NCBI RefSeq assembly: GCF_013375555.1
Contig: NZ_JABXWB010000005.1
Location: 1,390,001-1,454,000 of the forward strand
Length of the DNA: 64,000 nt
Direction: 5' to 3'
From: Sphingobium sp. EM0848
GTDB taxonomy: Bacteria > Pseudomonadota > Alphaproteobacteria > Sphingomonadales > Sphingomonadaceae
Shown: one piece after another, positions 16,965-25,829 of the stretch
Layout of the letters: each line of letters opens with the position of its first letter
How positions within the stretch are numbered: the stretch's first letter is position 1
The notes under the pieces: model-generated
The model's database searches: none
Told to the model about the DNA's origin: nothing
What the model saw: only the letters and a program-made list of their open reading frames with translations
Program-made: the position numbers and the translations under genes

Positions 16965-19900
16965 TCAGGCGACGAGTTCGGCGGGCGAGGCTTCGTTGGC
17001 GGCGACAGTTTCGCGGATGGCGGTGAGCGCCTTGTCCGTCAGCGCCGTGACCGTGACCGGCCCCAGCAGCTCGACCACCGAATAGCCGACGCCCAATGTC
17101 TCTTCGAGCAGTAGCTGGATTTCGATGGACATCAGCGAGTCGACCCCCAGCGCATCGAAGCTCTGGTTGACGTTCAGCCGCTCGACGCTGGATTTGAGGC
17201 CGCGTGCCACGATCTCCGCGATCAGGCCCTTGAGCAAGTCATGGGCGCTGGCGTCGTCCATCTGGGCGACGGCAGCTTGCAATTCCTCGACCAGGCTGGC
17301 GTCGCCGCCGCGTGAGGCGCGGCTGGCCTCAACCAGTTCGACGAAACAGGGCGAACGTCCGCCGACCTGTTCATAGCCTGCCCAGCGGTCCCAGGCGATT
17401 TCCTCCGCGACCGCGATGGCCGTCAGATCCTTGGCCAGCGCCCGGCCGACGCCGCGCAGTGCGACATCGACGTCCAGCGGGGCAAGGCCGATTTGGGTGA
17501 GGTGCTGGCCGACGCGTTCATCCTCGGCTAGCATCCCGGTCCCGGCGATCGCACCGAAATGGATGCTGATCGCGGGCAATCCCTGTCGCCGCCGCAGCGC
17601 CGCCAGCCCGTCCAGAAAGCCGTTGGCCGCGCAATAATTGGCCTGACGGCTGTTGCCGACGAGGTTCGCGATCGAGGAGAAGAGCAGGAAATGATCGAGC
17701 CGCAGATTGGCCGTGACACTCGCCGCGTGCAGCGTCCAGGCGCCGAGCGCCTTGGGCCGCAGCACCCGGACCAGATCGTCGGCGGTCATGTCCGTGACCA
17801 GCCGATCCTCCAGCACGCCCGCCGCATGATAGATGCCGCGCAATGGCTGTTCGGTGGTGTTGAGCTTGCTCATCAGGGCCTGCACGGCGTCGCCGTCGAT
17901 CATGTCGACAGCATGGACGCTGGCAGCCGCGCCTAGCTGCGTCAGGCGCTGGACGAGTTTCTTCGCTCCCGGCGTCGCCATGCCCCGCCGCCCGACCAGC
18001 GCGATATGGCCCGCGCCATGCTCGGCCAGCCACAGGGCGAGTTCCTGGCCCAATCCGCCCAGACCGCCGGTGATCAGATAAGTGCCCGCGCGATGCAGTT
18101 CGGGGATGTCGGCCCTGTCGACGGCGACGGGGCGTTCATCGTCCGCCACATCGACCTCGACCCAGCCATTATCCTCATCGTTGAGCGTCTCGGCTTCGAG
18201 CAGGTCGGCCCAGCCGACCTGCGCCAGACCGGGAATTTTGCTTAAGGGCGCCGCCACCACGGCCGCCAGCGCGGCATGATAGGCGTCATCCAGCACCAGC
18301 GCATGCAGGTCGGTCGGCAGGCGCAAGAGGCGGCTGCAATGTTCGGGCAGGATGAAGGCGGCGGGGGTGTCGGCCAGGTCGATCAACTGACCGCCCGGCG
18401 CGAGATGGGAGAAGCCCGCCTCCCGGCTCCAGGTGGCGAGCGGCATCGCCAGGGCGTCGGACGGACGGCCGCGCACCACCGGCATGTCGCCTGAACGGTC
18501 TGCGGCCATGCGCGTCACTTCGACGCCGCGAGCGGCCAGTGCTTGGGCAAAGCTGTCGCCGAAGGCACCCAGCGTGACGAGGGCGCGGGCGTCGTGACCA
18601 AGGCCGGTCGCCGCCGCCAGAGCATGGCACCGCGCCAGCACGGTGGCGGCCGACGCCAGCATCGGGCCATCATGCAGCACCCGTTCGAGGACGGCTTCAT
18701 TCTCGCGGACCACGATCCGCCCGGCGACCAGTTGTGGCACCAGACCGGCCACGCGGTCGCCAACGGTGAAGCGCGTCGCGCCGCCACCCGCCGCGCTCAC
18801 CGTGCCAACCACGCCCATCATCGCCTCGCCATGACCGGCGCGCAGCGAGAGCCGCTCGACGCGCAGGACATATTCGCCGGGGCCAGCGACTAGCGCGGGG
18901 ATGGCGACCATAGCGGGGGTCGGGTGGCTATGGTCGAGCGCCATCGCTTCCTCATCGGCGGCGCAGGCGGTGAACTGGTCGGGGGTGCGCAGCAATTCGC
19001 TGCGCACCATCTGCGCGCCATAGCGGTCACCGCCACGGAGGGCGATTTCATCGATATCGTCCGCCAGTATTTCGGCCAGGATCGCGGCGATGGTTGCGGT
19101 GTTCTCGATCCCGTCCGTGTCGATCGTGGCGGCGTTCAGCAGCGGCTGTTCGTTGCGGATCACCCGCATGAAGCTGGCGATGGCGGTCTGCGCGGGGATC
19201 ACCTCGTCACCGGTCAATACGGCATGGGCGCGGCAGGTGACGACCCGCACCGGCAGGCTCCGTTCCTGCGCGGCCAGCAGCTTCACGCCCTCCAGCATCG
19301 CAACCAGCGTGGTTTCGCCGGTGATATCGCTTGCCTCGTCCATGCCCGCATTGGACAGACCGACCACGCGACCCACCTTTGCGGGAAGGCAGCCATTCTC
19401 GACCTCTCCCCAATTGCGATGGTGCACCGTCAGGCCGTGTTTGCTCGCCGCGGCGGCCAACGCCTCGGCCAGCGGATCACCATGATCGGTCACGATCAGC
19501 AGCGCGCCGTCATGTTCGGACGCCGCCTTGGGCGCAATGGCAGGCAGGAGGCGCCATTGACGCTGATAGTCGCCCGCCGGCAGCCGGTCGGCCACCGCCT
19601 TGCCCCGCAGCGAACGGCAGGTCAGCCCCTCGATCCGTGCCAGCATATGGCCGGTTTCTCGGTCGAACAGTTCAAAGTCACAGATGATCGCCGCCGCCGT
19701 CAGGCTGGTCAGATGGGCGCGGCAGAGCAGTTCTTCGGGCAGCGAGCCATAGACTTCCAGGGTCGCGATGGAGACGGGGAGATAGGCGCCCTCTGCAACA
19801 TCGAGCAGCGCCAGAGCCGCCTGGAAGCAGCCGTCGAGCAAGGCCGGATGGAGGATATAGGCTGCGGCCGGTTCACCCGCTTGTTCGGGGCGCGTCAGCC

Positions 19901-22900
19901 TCGCTTCGACCAGCCTTTCGGCCCGGTTGCGGCGCAGGTCGACAATCGGCTGGAACGCCGGACCATAGCCGAGCGCGCGTTCGGCAAAGCCTTGATACAG
20001 TTCCTCAGGCGTCAGTGTCTGCGTGCCATCCTGCCCGGCAAGGGTGGCGATGGCGGGCTGTGGCGGGACGGCGCGATAGGGGTGCAGCATCGCTTCGGCG
20101 TGGAACACGGTCTTTTCCGGTTCGGCGGTGTCGAAGGAATGGAGCTGCGCGCGGCCGGTCAGTGGGTCGACCCTGATGTCAAGCCGCAGCGCGCGGCTGG
20201 CGTCGAGTACCAGCGCGGTTCGGATCTGGACGTCGTGCAGGCAATAGCCCCGCGCATCGGGCCAGCGGCGGCGGGCCTCCTCGCACAGCGTTTCCAGATA
20301 GCCGGCGGCGGGCATGATCGGCGCGCCGTCGACCATATGGTCCGCGAAATAATTGAGGCGGCGGCCTGTCAGGTCGATCGGATGGCCATCGGCGCTGAGT
20401 GGCGCTTCCTGATCCATGCAGCGGTCGCTCGACTGGACGCTCATCTCGCGCCAGAGATGCTGGCGCTGCCACGGATAGGCGGGGAGGGCGACCTGACGGC
20501 CTTGCGGCGCGCGTGCGGCCCAATCGACCTTGCCGCCTGCGGTGTAGATGTCGCACACAGCGCGGCGCAGCGCGGGGGTTTCCGGCTGTTCCATCCACAA
20601 TGTCGAGACGGCGCGGATGTCACGTCCGGCAACCGAAGCGGTTTCGGTGATCGAGCGGCGCAGCACCGGATGCGGGCCGACCTCGACGAAGAGGGTGTAG
20701 CCATCGTCGATCATCGCGATGATGGCGTCGGCGAAGAACACCGGCTCGCGCACATTGTCGCACCAATATTCCGCGTCAAATCCGCGACTGCTGCGGTCGA
20801 TCAGGTCGCCGGTGACGGTGGAATAGAGCGGAAGGTGGGTGGACTGCGGCGCCAGCGAGGCGAGCGACGTGCGCAGGTCAGGCTTCAGCGGCTCCATCAG
20901 CGGGCTGTGATAGGGGACTTCGACGTCCAGCATCCGGGTGAAGGTGCCTTGCTCCAGCGCCTTGACGCGGATCGCCTCCAGCGCGGCGCGGTCGCCCGCC
21001 ACCGTCACGCCTACGGGCGAGTTCAGCGCGGCGAGCGACACCAGCCCGCCATGGGGCGCAATCGCCTTTTCAGCTTCGTCGCGGGACATGCCCAGCGCCA
21101 GCATCGCGCCGGTTCCGGCCGTGGTCGCCTGGATGCGGCTGCGGTGACGGCTGACGAGCAGCGCATCCTCCAGCGACAACATGCCCGAAGCCCAGCCGGA
21201 CGCGACCTCCCCGACCGAATGGCCAACGACGGCGTCGGGCACGATGCCTTCGGCCTTCAACGCGGCGGTGAGGCCGATCTGGACCATGAGATTGCCGGGT
21301 TGCGCGAACTCGGTGCGTTTGATCTGCGACTGATCCTCATCCTTCAGCATTTCCTCGAGGATGGAGAAGCCGCCGATGCGCTGAAACAGGGCATCGGCTT
21401 CCTCGACGGCGGCGCGGAAGGCCGCGTTTTCGTGGAACAGCTGGCGTCCCATGCCCCACCATTGCGGACCCATGCCAGTATAGACGAAGGCGACACGCGG
21501 GCTGCCGCCCAGCGGGCGCTCGCCATCGGCACCGGCGAAGGCTTCGCCCGCGACAAAGGCGCGGAGCTGCTGGGCGAGAGCGGCGCGATCTTCGCCCCAG
21601 ACGGCAAGGCGGTGCGACAAATGGGTGCGCCGCGCGCCAGCGGTGTAGAGCAGGTCGCTCAGGTCACTATCCTCGGCCGATTCGAGCCGGGTGGCGATCT
21701 GGCTGGCGCGGGCCATCAGCGCCTCGCGGCTGCGCGCCGAAAGCGGGAGCGTGGGCACGGACGGCGCGACGCTGTTGGCGGCAAAGTCGATATCGTCCGG
21801 GGCGGCGACCTCATTGGCCGGGGCGGCCAGAATGACATGCGCATTGGTGCCGCCATAGCCGAAGCTGTTGATCGCCACGCGGAGCGGCGCGTCGGCCTCG
21901 TCCGAGCGGCGGGCCAGCGGCACAGGTGAGCGCGGCAGTTGGATGTTCGAGGGGATTTCGGGATTGACCGTCTCCAGCCCGGCGATCGGCGGGACCAGCC
22001 CCGACCGCAGCATTTCGACAGCCTTGACTACGCTGGTGACGCCAGCGCCGGCCTCCAGATGGCCGACATTGGCTTTGACCGATCCGACCAGGCAGGGCGC
22101 GGTATCTGCATAGACCTGGGCGATGGCGCTGCTTTCGCGGCCGTCGCCGACCTGCGTGCCAGTGCCGTGTGCCTCGACATAGCCGATATCGATCGGCCGT
22201 AGCCCGCTCGCTTGCAGCACCTGAAGCATGAGCGCGCGCTGCGCTTCGGGATTGGGGACGGTGATGCCGCTGGTGCGGCCGTCCTGATTGACGCCCGCGC
22301 CGTCGATCACCGCCAGGATGCGGTCGCCGTCGCGCAGCGCCGCCTCATGCGATTTCAGCACCACCATCGCGCCGCCTTCGCCCCGGCCATAGCCATCTGC
22401 GCGCGCATCGAAGCTCTTCGACCGGCCATCCTTCGCCAGAAAGCGTCCCTTGGCCATGGCGATCATATATTCGGGACGCAGGATGAAGTTGACGCCGCCG
22501 ACCAGCGCCGTCTCGCACTGGCCCGCCAGGATCGCGCCGGTCGCCTGCGACAGCGCCACCAGCGAGGAGGAACAGGCGGTGTCGATTGACAGGCTGGGTC
22601 CGCAAAAGTCGAAGGCATAGGAAATGCGGTTCGACAACATGGTCAGCGTCGCGCCCGCTGCGCTGTGCGATCCGATGGCGTCGCGCGCCGTGCTGCCGAA
22701 CTGGTTCAGCAGATGGTCGAGCGTGAAGCCGCCGACGAACACGCCGGTCGCGGAACCGGACATCGCCTCGACATCGACGCCGGCATCTTCCAGCGCTTCC
22801 CATGCCAGTTCCAGCAACAACCGCTGCTGGGGATCGATGAACTCGACCTCACGCGGCGAGAAACCGAAGAATTCAGGATCGAAAGTCTTGAAGTCATAGT

Positions 22901-23132
22901 CGTGGAGGAAGTGTCCGCGCCCGACATAGGCCTTGCCCGGCGTGTCGCGGGCGTTGGTGAAGCGTTCCACCGACCAGCGATCCTCCGGAACGTCACCGAC
23001 ATACATGCCGCCTTCGAGCAGATTGCCGAAGAACTGGTCCGGCGTGTTCGCGCCGCCGGGCAGGCGGCACGCCCTGCCGATGACGGCAACCCTGGATATG
23101 CGCGATGATTGAGAGCGTGCTGACTGATCCAT
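16965..23132 (-). CDS. Single-module type I polyketide synthase, KS-AT-DH-(degenerate ER)-KR-ACP
   Basis: A 2055-aa PKS. KS (about 10-440): Cys187 in DTACSSS, His322 in EAHGTG, His358 in NVGHLE. AT (about 545-850): Ser639 in GHSVGE and a VPYHSP segment at 739-744. DH (about 910-1180): His932 in the HxxxGxxxxP motif, Asp1100 and Gln1104 in DGCFQ. A medium-chain-reductase-like region (about 1410-1640) has LVTLGAFGDSF where a glycine-rich NADPH motif would be, so enoyl reduction is probably lost. KR (about 1680-1870): TGGLGGLG, Ser1820, Tyr1833, Asn1837. ACP (about 1960-2035): Ser1999 in GVDSL. There is no thioesterase or docking domain, so it probably acts iteratively and is offloaded by the adjacent alpha-oxoamine synthase. 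It heads a five-gene operon with export genes. Confidence 0.92.
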   Translation of the reverse strand: MDQSARSQSSRISRVAVIGRACRLPGGANTPDQFFGNLLEGGMYVGDVPEDRWSVERFTNARDTPGKAYVGRGHFLHDYDFKTFDPEFFGFSPREVEFIDPQQRLLLELAWEALEDAGVDVEAMSGSATGVFVGGFTLDHLLNQFGSTARDAIGSHSAAGATLTMLSNRISYAFDFCGPSLSIDTACSSSLVALSQATGAILAGQCETALVGGVNFILRPEYMIAMAKGRFLAKDGRSKSFDARADGYGRGEGGAMVVLKSHEAALRDGDRILAVIDGAGVNQDGRTSGITVPNPEAQRALMLQVLQASGLRPIDIGYVEAHGTGTQVGDGRESSAIAQVYADTAPCLVGSVKANVGHLEAGAGVTSVVKAVEMLRSGLVPPIAGLETVNPEIPSNIQLPRSPVPLARRSDEADAPLRVAINSFGYGGTNAHVILAAPANEVAAPDDIDFAANSVAPSVPTLPLSARSREALMARASQIATRLESAEDSDLSDLLYTAGARRTHLSHRLAVWGEDRAALAQQLRAFVAGEAFAGADGERPLGGSPRVAFVYTGMGPQWWGMGRQLFHENAAFRAAVEEADALFQRIGGFSILEEMLKDEDQSQIKRTEFAQPGNLMVQIGLTAALKAEGIVPDAVVGHSVGEVASGWASGMLSLEDALLVSRHRSRIQATTAGTGAMLALGMSRDEAEKAIAPHGGLVSLAALNSPVGVTVAGDRAALEAIRVKALEQGTFTRMLDVEVPYHSPLMEPLKPDLRTSLASLAPQSTHLPLYSTVTGDLIDRSSRGFDAEYWCDNVREPVFFADAIIAMIDDGYTLFVEVGPHPVLRRSITETASVAGRDIRAVSTLWMEQPETPALRRAVCDIYTAGGKVDWAARAPQGRQVALPAYPWQRQHLWREMSVQSSDRCMDQEAPLSADGHPIDLTGRRLNYFADHMVDGAPIMPAAGYLETLCEEARRRWPDARGYCLHDVQIRTALVLDASRALRLDIRVDPLTGRAQLHSFDTAEPEKTVFHAEAMLHPYRAVPPQPAIATLAGQDGTQTLTPEELYQGFAERALGYGPAFQPIVDLRRNRAERLVEARLTRPEQAGEPAAAYILHPALLDGCFQAALALLDVAEGAYLPVSIATLEVYGSLPEELLCRAHLTSLTAAAIICDFELFDRETGHMLARIEGLTCRSLRGKAVADRLPAGDYQRQWRLLPAIAPKAASEHDGALLIVTDHGDPLAEALAAAASKHGLTVHHRNWGEVENGCLPAKVGRVVGLSNAGMDEASDITGETTLVAMLEGVKLLAAQERSLPVRVVTCRAHAVLTGDEVIPAQTAIASFMRVIRNEQPLLNAATIDTDGIENTATIAAILAEILADDIDEIALRGGDRYGAQMVRSELLRTPDQFTACAADEEAMALDHSHPTPAMVAIPALVAGPGEYVLRVERLSLRAGHGEAMMGVVGTVSAAGGGATRFTVGDRVAGLVPQLVAGRIVVRENEAVLERVLHDGPMLASAATVLARCHALAAATGLGHDARALVTLGAFGDSFAQALAARGVEVTRMAADRSGDMPVVRGRPSDALAMPLATWSREAGFSHLAPGGQLIDLADTPAAFILPEHCSRLLRLPTDLHALVLDDAYHAALAAVVAAPLSKIPGLAQVGWADLLEAETLNDEDNGWVEVDVADDERPVAVDRADIPELHRAGTYLITGGLGGLGQELALWLAEHGAGHIALVGRRGMATPGAKKLVQRLTQLGAAASVHAVDMIDGDAVQALMSKLNTTEQPLRGIYHAAGVLEDRLVTDMTADDLVRVLRPKALGAWTLHAASVTANLRLDHFLLFSSIANLVGNSRQANYCAANGFLDGLAALRRRQGLPAISIHFGAIAGTGMLAEDERVGQHLTQIGLAPLDVDVALRGVGRALAKDLTAIAVAEEIAWDRWAGYEQVGGRSPCFVELVEASRASRGGDASLVEELQAAVAQMDDASAHDLLKGLIAEIVARGLKSSVERLNVNQSFDALGVDSLMSIEIQLLLEETLGVGYSVVELLGPVTVTALTDKALTAIRETVAANEASPAELVA

Positions 23133-23389
23133 GGAAAAGGCCCCTGTTATTCGTTATGATTAACAAGAAATTCATAAAATATGGACGCAGATACCGGCGA
23201 AGATTTCGCCGGTTTGTTGCGAATATATGCAACGACCCTCATCTTGTCGGTTTATTGGCTCAACTGAACGAATGTTGGTCTATTTTATAATTTGGTTTGA
23301 TTCGCCCCAGAGCAGTTATATTTGTCTATTCATCGGCTTGGGCGGCCATGGGAATTGGCAAAATCTTTCCATCCGATGGAAGGAAATCT
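23133..23389. promoter_or_regulatory. Divergent promoter region between the PKS operon and the LysR gene
   Basis: This 257-bp AT-rich gap contains the start regions of both divergent transcripts. No perfect long inverted repeat was found; LysR-type sites (T-N11-A) are too degenerate to place by eye. Its position makes it the expected binding region of the LysR protein encoded at 23390. Confidence 0.45.
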
Positions 23390-24301
23390 ATGGGCAGGAT
23401 ATCGTGGGACGATCAGCAGGCTTTTTGGGAGGTGCTGGAAACGGGTAGCCTCTCGGCGGCAGCGCGTACCCTGGGCGTGGCGCAGGCAACGATCCGCAAC
23501 CGGATACAGGCGCTGGAGCAGGCGCTGAAGACCACTTTGTTCCTGCGCGCGCCGGCTGGGCTGATCCCTACTGCCGCCGCTCGCGAGCTGGGCGAGCATG
23601 TTCGGACGATGAACAAGGCTTCAAGCGCCTTCGTCCGCGCGGCCGCCACCACTCCGGGCGAAGTGACGGGTCTGGTGCGGATCAATGTGTCGGAACTGTT
23701 CGGGCTGGAGATATTGCCGGACCTGTTGTCGCCGCTGCGTGACCGTTATCCCTCGCTGTCGGTCGAAATCCAGCTGAGCAACGGCAGCGCTGACCTGTTC
23801 GGCGGCGAGGCGGACATCGCGATCCGCCATTTCCAGCCGACCGTGGGAATGCTCGCCGCGCGCCATCTGGGCCATGATCCGTTCGGCTTTTATGCTTCCA
23901 CCGACTATCTGCAACGTCATCCGCCGCCAAAGACCATGGCCGATCTCTATCACCATAGGCTGATCGGGCCGGACCGGGCGGAGGCGGCGTTGCGGCTGGC
24001 GCGCAGCGTGGACGAAGGGTTGACCCCCAGCGCCTTTGCCATCCGGTCCGATAATATCGCCGTCCATTTCACGGCGGTCCGCGCAGGATTGGGCATCGGT
24101 ATGTTGCAACGCTCGGCGGCCCGGCGCGTGCCGACGCTGCACCAGATCCTGTCCGATATAGGCCTGCCTCAGTTGGACTATTGGATCGTCATGCATGACA
24201 AGTTGCGCAGCACACCGGGCATGGTCGCCGTATTCGAGCATCTCGCCGCGCAGATATCGGCCTATCTGGCGCAGGATGTCCGCATCGCCGAAGCCGCATG
24301 A
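23390..24301 (+). CDS. LysR-type transcriptional regulator
   Basis: A 303-aa LTTR. The N-terminal helix-turn-helix is at about residues 5-65 (FWEVLETGSLSAAARTLGVA, then NRIQALEQALKTTLFLR), followed by a substrate-binding domain with the usual RINVSELFGLEILPDLL opening. ATG at 23390 is chosen because AAGGA lies seven bases upstream; an in-frame ATG at 23297 would add an unconserved leader. It is divergent from the PKS operon, the standard arrangement for an LTTR controlling its neighbour, so it probably activates PKS transcription in response to an unknown signal. Its stop lies 3 bp from the end of the convergent DUF4188-like gene. Confidence 0.87.
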   Translation: MGRISWDDQQAFWEVLETGSLSAAARTLGVAQATIRNRIQALEQALKTTLFLRAPAGLIPTAAARELGEHVRTMNKASSAFVRAAATTPGEVTGLVRINVSELFGLEILPDLLSPLRDRYPSLSVEIQLSNGSADLFGGEADIAIRHFQPTVGMLAARHLGHDPFGFYASTDYLQRHPPPKTMADLYHHRLIGPDRAEAALRLARSVDEGLTPSAFAIRSDNIAVHFTAVRAGLGIGMLQRSAARRVPTLHQILSDIGLPQLDYWIVMHDKLRSTPGMVAVFEHLAAQISAYLAQDVRIAEAA

Positions 24302-24304
24302 TCC

Positions 24305-24799
24305 TCACTCTGCGGCATGCGCTTTCGGAATGGCGCGGGCGTCACGATCAGCGGCAAGGCGATCACGGGCTGTCATCAATGGACCGACAGGCGCGACGAC
24401 TGGAGCAAAGGCAGCGAAGCCGGCGCGTTCAGGCATGTTGATATAGACTGACTCCATGCCTCCCGCCGCGAAACAGGCCTCATGCCAGAAGCCGGAGCCT
24501 TGCGTGTCCGACAGGAAATTGCGCCACCAGCCTGCATGCGGCTGTTGCCGGGTGAAGGCGAGCAGGCTGTCTTGATCCGACCAATATTGCCGGATGCCGA
24601 CATGGTTCCACGCAATCAACATCCGGCGGCTGGCGAGCAGGCCCGGTGGACGGTTGCGGGCGATTTCTCCAAGGCCCTTGCCGATCCGCAACAGGGCCGG
24701 GATTCCGCTCAGCTTGCGCACCTGAAAGCCAAGGTCGATCACCACCAGGTCGGGATAGCCGGACAGATTGACGGTTTCACGCAGCGGGGCCTGTTGCAT
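24305..24799 (-). CDS. DUF4188-like protein
   Basis: A 164-aa protein resembling the DUF4188 family (heme- or monooxygenase-like dimeric alpha+beta barrels): YPDLVVIDLGFQVRKLSG near the start, AWNHVGIRQYWSDQDSLLAF in the middle, then GFWHEACFAAGGMESVYINMP. Histidines in NHVG and FWHE might bind heme or a substrate, but this is unproven. ATG at 24799 is chosen because GGAGT lies upstream and the conserved part begins directly after. It is divergent from a TetR gene, and the 12-bp inverted repeat between them strongly suggests control by that repressor. A leftward promoter, TTTACA-N17-TATGTA, overlaps the repeat. Confidence 0.65.
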   Translation of the reverse strand: MQQAPLRETVNLSGYPDLVVIDLGFQVRKLSGIPALLRIGKGLGEIARNRPPGLLASRRMLIAWNHVGIRQYWSDQDSLLAFTRQQPHAGWWRNFLSDTQGSGFWHEACFAAGGMESVYINMPERAGFAAFAPVVAPVGPLMTARDRLAADRDARAIPKAHAAE

Positions 24800-24816
24800 G
24801 TGCGACACTCCTTGCT

Positions 24817-24860
24817 TGTTTACACTGCATACATAGCAACTCTTGTTTGCAGTGTAAACA
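24817..24860. promoter_or_regulatory. 12-bp inverted repeat, candidate TetR operator
   Basis: TGTTTACACTGC (24817-24828) and its exact reverse complement GCAGTGTAAACA (24849-24860) are separated by 20 bp in the gap between divergent genes. Read leftward, TTTACA (within the right arm) and TATGTA, 17 bp apart, form a sigma70-type promoter for the DUF4188-like gene. Each arm could hold a repressor half-site or a dimer. Confidence 0.65.
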
Positions 24861-24881
24861 GGGCCATGATAGCGAGCGGCT

Positions 24882-25469
24882 ATGGAGCAGTCGGAAGAAG
24901 GACAGGGCGCCCTGCGCCGCACGCTGGTGCGCACCGCCATGGCGATGCTGGAGGCGAATATGCCTGACCTCAGCCTGCGCGCCGTGGCGCGGGCGGCGGG
25001 GGTTTCCGCGATGGCGCCCTATCGGCATTTCCCGAACAAGGCCGGGTTGCAGGGCGCGGTGGCGAGCGAAGGGTTCGCGATCCTGACTGCTGACCTGTTG
25101 GCGGCGGGGGCGGGGGCGGGGCCTCGCGATCACCTGGTGTTTCAGGGGCTTGCCTATATCCGTTTCGCGCAAACGCGCCCGGCCTTGTTCCGATTGATGT
25201 TTGCTGACCGCCGCACGGTGGAACTGGGCGAAGAATGTGAAGCGCAGGCCTATCGCGTGCTGATCGAATCGGTCGAGGCCATTGTCGATACGGGCGTAGA
25301 GCAGGCGACGCTGGCCAGTTGGGCGATCGTGCATGGGCTGGCGATGCTGGCGCTGGATGGGCGATTGGATGAGGCTGCGGAGTCTAATATGGCGAATGTG
25401 TTGCAGCTGTTCGCCCTTTCCTTGGGCCAGTCCGCCAGTTCAGTGGCGCATGAAGCCCATCCAGCGTAG
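24882..25469 (+). CDS. TetR-family transcriptional regulator
   Basis: A 195-aa repressor. The helix-turn-helix lies at about residues 12-60: LRAVARAAGVSAMAPYRHFPNKAGL. The C-terminal effector domain contains RLMFADRR and a late helix with WAIVHGLAMLALDG, the pattern of the WHG-type TetR C-terminal domain. It is divergent from the DUF4188-like gene, with an inverted repeat in the gap, so the pair looks like a self-contained sensor and responder unit. The ligand is unknown. A hairpin follows the stop codon. Confidence 0.85.
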   Translation: MEQSEEGQGALRRTLVRTAMAMLEANMPDLSLRAVARAAGVSAMAPYRHFPNKAGLQGAVASEGFAILTADLLAAGAGAGPRDHLVFQGLAYIRFAQTRPALFRLMFADRRTVELGEECEAQAYRVLIESVEAIVDTGVEQATLASWAIVHGLAMLALDGRLDEAAESNMANVLQLFALSLGQSASSVAHEAHPA

Positions 25470-25473
25470 GTGA

Positions 25474-25494
25474 TGGCGGCCGCATCGGCCGCCA
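25474..25494 (+). terminator. Hairpin after the TetR gene
   Basis: TGGCGGCCG, loop CAT, CGGCCGCCA: a perfect 9-bp stem starting 5 bp after the stop codon. There is no T-run, so intrinsic termination is uncertain; it may act as a 3' stabiliser. Confidence 0.4.
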
Positions 25495-25829
25495 GACCGG
25501 TCGCATGTCATGCCCCTCAAGGCACCTCCGCGAAGGGCAGGCCGCCCGTGTTCATGCCGACTGGCTTCAACCGCGCTTACAATCGATGGCGACAGCGCGT
25601 GCTCCACGGTTGTTCACCATGCCAGAAGGTAGAGGAACAGATCCAACTGACACCCTCACTCGCCAATCCTCTTTACAAACCCATGGCTCCGGACGATCTC
25701 ATGGCGAAAGTCGACGACGTGCTTTATTACGTCAATGATGTGTCGCAACCAGACAGATTCTGTAATGCACCTTCATTCGTTAAGTCTCTCTGAATGATTA
25801 TCTCGTCGTCTGGATCATGCTTCCGTGCC
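25495..25829. other. Intergenic stretch, no gene recognised
   Basis: About 335 bp between the TetR hairpin and the DUF4143 remnant. An open frame runs through part of it, but it shows no family motif, no convincing ribosome site and no conserved-looking composition. I call no gene here. Confidence 0.5.

Noticed and set aside
18924..21929. A 1001-codon open frame antisense to the PKS gene
   Set aside because: It is a codon-position shadow of the PKS in GC-rich DNA. Composition is low in hydrophobic residues and rich in Arg, Gly, Gln and His, and no family motif is present.
16965..23132. An aryl polyene or polyunsaturated-fatty-acid synthase cluster
   Set aside because: Aryl polyene clusters use separate type II-like enzymes, and PUFA synthases carry tandem ACPs. 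Here one ACP and one module are present, with an alpha-oxoamine synthase.
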